Position numbers and translations under genes: made by a program. A DNA stretch of 64,000 nucleotides from Papilionanthe hookeriana x Papilionanthe teres (lineage: Eukaryota; Streptophyta; Magnoliopsida; Asparagales; Orchidaceae): positions 122,832,852-122,896,851 of the forward strand of contig CM040423.1 of NCBI GenBank assembly GCA_022702705.1, read 5' to 3'. The notes below the pieces were generated by a model. That model did no database searches. It was not told where the DNA came from and saw nothing but the letters and a program-made list of their open reading frames with translations. Below, in pieces: positions 59,801 through 64,000 of this stretch; position 1 is the first letter of the stretch, and each line of letters starts with the position of its first letter.

Positions 59801-61371
59801 GGCCTTTAAGTTTGAAAATGAATTTATGAATGGGAATTTTGTAAAGAGGTTGGGCCAAATAATTGTTGGGTTTAGCTCATGGATGTGTCATGAGTGACTT
59901 GAAGCAAATTGGGGGTGATTTAGGTTTGAATTGGGTTGAATTTGTGCTCTTTTGGTGAATGGGCCAATATAGGTTAAAGTGGGCCAAGTTGGGCCAATGT
60001 TGGGCTAGGGTTGAAATTGATTTAAAATTAAAGTTGAGAAATGTTTATGGGAGTGTTTCAAAGAGGTTTTGACTTTGGTTGAGCTTTGATTTTGGGGTTT
60101 GGGCTCATTTGGGTTAGGTTTGGGTTTAGGTCAAAATTGGTGTCTTTTAGCTTTGGGTTGAATTTGAGTGAGGTTTGGGTCTAAATTTTGGGCAAATCAT
60201 GTTAGTTTTTTTCTTGTGGGGATGCTAAGGAAGATTTAGAAAAGATTTGGGGTTAATTGGAGTTGAATTGGGTGAGTTTGGGTTAGGTTTGGGTCATGGG
60301 TCCAAATTGGGCTTTAAGGCCAAAAGTGAAATTGGATCCAAATGTCAATCAAATTGGACTTGGATTTGGTCTAGATTGGTGTTGGGAATGTTGTATTGAA
60401 GTTTAGAATTGAATTGGACCAGAATTTGGGTCAATTGGGTAGGTTTGGTTTGACATTGGGTTCACTTAGGGTTAAAGTGGGTCAAATTGGGGGTTTTGAC
60501 AAAAGTAGGGTAAATTGACAAAATTGGCCCATGGTGTAGTTGAACAAAATGAAATTGGGAATATTTGGGATTTTCTGAAATTTTCAGGAAATTTTCTGAA
60601 TTTTTGGAATTTTGGGTCAAGAGGGGTATTTTTTGTATTTGGAGGGTATTGGGAGGTATTTTTGGGTATGGATGATCAATTTGAGTGATGTGGAAATGTT
60701 TGGGATTGATTTTAGGGAATTTTGGGTGATTTGGAAATTTTGAATAATTTGGGTAATTTCAAGGGCTTTGGGTAGGTTAGGCGGGTGTAGGGTCCCGGGG
60801 GTCAAAAATTGAAAATTTGGAAAATTGAAAATTTGGAAAATTGACGATTGGGTAAATTTGAGTGGAATGAAATCATTTTGGTTGAGCCATGAAACCACAT
60901 CAAGCCCACATGAGCCATGAAGGGACTCATTTGAGGCATTCACTATGTTGTTCCTAACCCTCTTAGCCAAGGGCTTAGGGGTTAAGGACCATCCATGTGA
61001 ATCACCTACATGAGTCAGGAGGTCAAGTTAGGTATGGGTGTGGTTTTAGGAAGTGTGCGAAAGTGTAGCGTATAAGTGTAGTGTGTGTGTAAGTCAGCCC
61101 CTTCACCAGACCAGGCCACCCAGGACAGTCCTAAGGCCAAAGAGTCCTATAGAAACTCATCCTTTAAACTTCCACATTTGATTTCAACCCTCTAGGTGAT
61201 TAGGGGTCTATAGTCAGGTTTGTGGAGTTTGCAGGGAGTTAAGAAGTGGTTTGAAATTCTAGATGGTGGGTCCCAATTCTAGTCCTCTAAGATAGTCAAA
61301 GGAAAAGCCTAAGGCTAGATCCTAAGTACTAAAAAGAAGAAGAGAAGACCTCATCAAAAATGAGGTCAACA
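53834..61371 (-). repeat. 5' LTR of element B (7538 bp)
   Basis: Bounded by TGTCGTCA and GTCAACA on the + strand, it includes the TTTAA-type repeat (about 55955-56400), a GC-rich block (about 58195-59360) and a TATA-like site at 58991-59000 (- strand). It is nearly identical to 33557-41156. ORFs such as 58972-59274 and 60617-60970 carry no recognisable domain and follow the LTR sequence. Confidence 0.95.
58991..59000 (-). promoter_or_regulatory. Candidate TATA box, element B 5' LTR
   Basis: CTATTTAAAC on the - strand, followed in transcription direction by the leader-like GC-rich sequence. In the 5' LTR this would be the active promoter of the element. Confidence 0.45.
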
Positions 61372-64000
61372 ATTTAGAGTTGTTTTATATTTTGGAATGT
61401 TGTGGCAGTGAATTTTATCTTGCAATGACTTTTAATTTAGTTTTGATTTCAGTTCAGGGACTATCCTAAATGTTTTGGTTTTCATGCAACCGTTTTATTT
61501 ATCATGCAAGAAAAGTAAAGTACAGTGCATGTAAGTAATTTGCAATAAAGTAAATTGTAATAAAATAAAAGCGTACCTGGAGGGTCTTCCCGTCATCCCA
61601 AGCTACACTTAAAAAACATGTTAAGGCATTTAAATATTTTTACAAGTACCTAGGTAAAGGTAAGGGAAGGGTTTTGGTTGTCTACCAGAATCCTAATCCT
61701 ATTGCTAATCATCTCCTATGACGTCTAGGCTCTTGTGTTTTGTTTGAGGATGAATTTCTTCATCAAAGAACAATTAAATTCAGTTGTTCTTGTAAAACAT
61801 CTCGTCATATTGAGGAAGTGTTTAGGACGAGTCCTAAACATCTTTTCAATGCTTCTGGGATTATTTTGAGTCCATGTAAATTTAGTTGCACAGGTGAATT
61901 AATCATCCAGGAGTTTAGTTAAACTTTGTCTCTTGCTCAGAGAACTTGGGTATTTGATTACCTGACGAATGAAGTGACATTTCACTTAGTACTCTATTTA
62001 AGAGTTATAATAATTAAAGCCTTTAAGGGCAATTTGGGTTGTTGAGAATTTTAATCATTCTTAATTTAAAGTTTGAGTTAATGATTAAAAGTGTTTTAAT
62101 TTAATTATGAGCTTTTAATTAATAATTTTAAGTTTAGAATAGTGTTCAAATTATTTTAGATTTGATTTAAATCTTTACATTTTCAATTATCTTAGTATTT
62201 CAAATTGATGTTCATGTTTTAAATTTACTTAGATAGAAAGAGGTGTTGAAATTATTGATATGTTTTGATTTAACTCTTAATGATTTCACTTAGGTTTGTT
62301 TTTAAATGATTTTAATTTAATTTAAATCAATTTGATTTTAATTTAATTTAAATTTAATTTTATTTAATTTTAATTTAATTTTAGTTTTAATTATAATGAT
62401 AATTTTAATTTAATTTAATTTTAATTTAATTTTATTTTAGTTTAATTTAAATTTAATTTTATTTATTTTTATTTAATTTTAATTTAATTTTAATTTAATT
62501 TTAATTTTAATTTTAATTGTTAATTTTAGTTTAACTTTAATTTTAATTTAATTTTAATTTAATTTAATTTAATTTTAGTTTTAATTTTAGTTTTAATTGT
62601 TAATTTAGATTATTATTTTAATTTTTAATTAATAATTAAATATTTTTAAAGTGACTTATTTAGTGATTTTTAAATTAAAGAATAAATATCCTCTTAGTAA
62701 TATCCCTATTTTAATAATCTGAATTTTAAATATATTCTTTCCAAAATTTAAATTGTTTAATTAATAAAAGTTTCATTTTGATATTTTCAAAGTGTTTAAT
62801 GGGTTTTTACCCCTTAATTTCCCTAAGTTTCAATCATCCAAGAGAAAGTTAAAATCAAAGATTTTACCCCCCATTTTGATTAAACCTAAAGTTTTAGTTA
62901 AGGGTTAAAATTTTTAACTACCTTTATGCCCTTTTGAGCTTATTTATTTCATAACTCACTAAATTGAGCTCAAATAAATTTGAAATTTTTATGTCACCTT
63001 ACTCACATGTCAATTAAGATATTAGAGGAGAAGGTGTGATTTTTCTAAATTTAATTTATTTATATAATTATTTTTAGTAGAAAATTGGGGTTTTCAAAGA
63101 AAATTCAACAACATGACCAAGGAAAGGTTTCTATCTTTAAGAAAATTATGGAATGTTCCTAATGACTAAAGGACCACTTGGACCAATTCTTGTTATTTTT
63201 TTAATTATATTTTATTTATTATAATTATTTTTATTTTTAGAGTATTAATTAATTTTAAAATAAAATAAAAGTTGAAAAATAGATTTTATATTTTTCTTAA
63301 ATTTCTCTAACCTCAAGGAGTCCACAGAAACAAATTTTATAATTTTTTGTTTTTTCTTTGATTTATTAGAATTATTTTAGTGAAGAAGGTTGAAAATTCA
63401 TTTTTTAAAATTAAAAATTACATTAAGCCTTTAAAATTCAATATCTTACCCTAGGGACTTAGAAAAAAAATTTGGTTTATTCCTAAATGATGAGGAGTCA
63501 AAAATGTGACGTTTTTATGATTTTTAATATTTTTGTGATTTTTATTATTTTTTAATTATTAAAATATTAAAATATTGTGAAAAATCAACTTTTTTAGAAA
63601 ATTCCAATTTTAATTTTCTTGAACTCCCCTGATACCAGAGAAGCTCCAAAATCATTTTTGTGAATTTTGGAAAAGTATTTTTGGAGTTATGAATTTTTAA
63701 AGTTTCATTTTGCTTGTAAGGCTTAATCAATCCATTTGGTGGGGTTAATTAAGTCCAATTGATTTCAAAATTCATGGTAAGGTCCTCTGACCCTAAAGAG
63801 TAATGGAGAAATGTTTTTAAGTCAATTTGATGTGTGGTTAACCCAAATTAATTCAAATTTAATTTTAGGGGTTTAGGCCAATTATGGTTATTATGAATGA
63901 ATTAACTCAAAATATATTTTTCATAGGGTCCCTTTGTCCTATGAAACATCACCAAATTTTCCTTGAATTTATTTTGCAACATGATAATTATATGAATTAA
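61372..64000 (-). repeat. Giant LTR E, right part
   Basis: Continues LTR E after element B. It matches other LTR copies (for example 6066-8500) in order but with many substitutions and indels, and includes its own TTTAA-type repeat (about 62280-62640). It runs off the window before reaching the GC-rich block. No gene is seen. Confidence 0.88.

Larger units (their letters stand above)
33557..61371 (-). mobile_element. Element B: complete giant Tat/Ogre-like retrotransposon (27.8 kb)
   Basis: Both LTRs (61371-53834 and 41156-33557 on the - strand) and the whole interior are present, in the same order as element A. It is inserted in LTR E: the sequence before 33557 and after 61371 joins as one continuous stretch in the other LTR copies (for example 6062-6085). 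Five-base flanks are GTTTT and ATTTA, an imperfect target duplication. Its two LTRs are very similar, apart from many differences at CAG/CTG sites, which suggests a recent insertion. No gene is intact as written. Confidence 0.93.

Noticed and set aside
60617..60970. A 117-codon ORF in the LTR, partly shared with 21108-21380 and 10829-11047
   Set aside because: Low-complexity Asn/Ile/Pro/Gln sequence over the G-depleted LTR stretch; no codon pattern or domain suggesting a protein.

Overview
The window is plant nuclear DNA made entirely of nested Ty3/gypsy LTR retrotransposons. I found no host gene, structural RNA gene or CRISPR array. The evidence for a plant is threefold: primer-binding sites matching plant tRNA-Arg and tRNA-Asp 3' ends, Tat-clade polyproteins with a second (archaeal-type) RNase H, and Athila-type polyprotein remnants. 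The species cannot be named from the sequence.

Layout. (1) 1-28123, + strand: element A, a giant Tat/Ogre-like retrotransposon whose 5' LTR is cut by the window start. It carries the LTR end, PBS, leader, pre-gag region, gag, protease, RT, RNase H, archaeal-type RNase H, integrase, an AlkB-like ORF, a 3' UTR with an 83-bp minisatellite, and a 7.28-kb 3' LTR. (2) 4728-11446: a 6.7-kb solo LTR of the same family, inverted, inserted in A between gag and protease with a perfect 5-bp target duplication. (3) 28124-30450, - strand: remnant of an Athila-like element (C) into which A inserted. (4) 30451-32202, + strand: LTR and PBS of another Athila-like element (D), inserted in the gag of C. (5) 32203-33556 and 61372-64000: an older, inverted giant LTR (E), inserted just after the PBS of D. 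(6) 33557-61371, - strand: element B, a complete 27.8-kb sister of A, inserted inside E. A and B converge and form a huge inverted repeat with a 5.4-kb spacer.

The most notable feature is an extra ORF downstream of integrase in both A (16898-18430) and B (44699-43290). Its C-terminal half closely resembles the 2-oxoglutarate/Fe(II) dioxygenase domain of plant ALKBH9/ALKBH10 RNA N6-methyladenosine demethylases. In A the HxD motif and distal His are visible. The ORF is intronless, sits at the same place in two separate insertions, and is preceded by a conserved pyrimidine tract plus CAG just before its ATG. I infer that this family captured a host RNA-demethylase domain and may express it from a spliced subgenomic RNA, possibly to alter methylation of its own RNA.

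All coding regions are interrupted by stops and frameshifts. Many differences between copies, including some frameshifts, fall at CTG/CAG trinucleotides, even between the two LTRs of one element. This suggests sequence error in the assembly, so the degree of decay shown here may be overstated.
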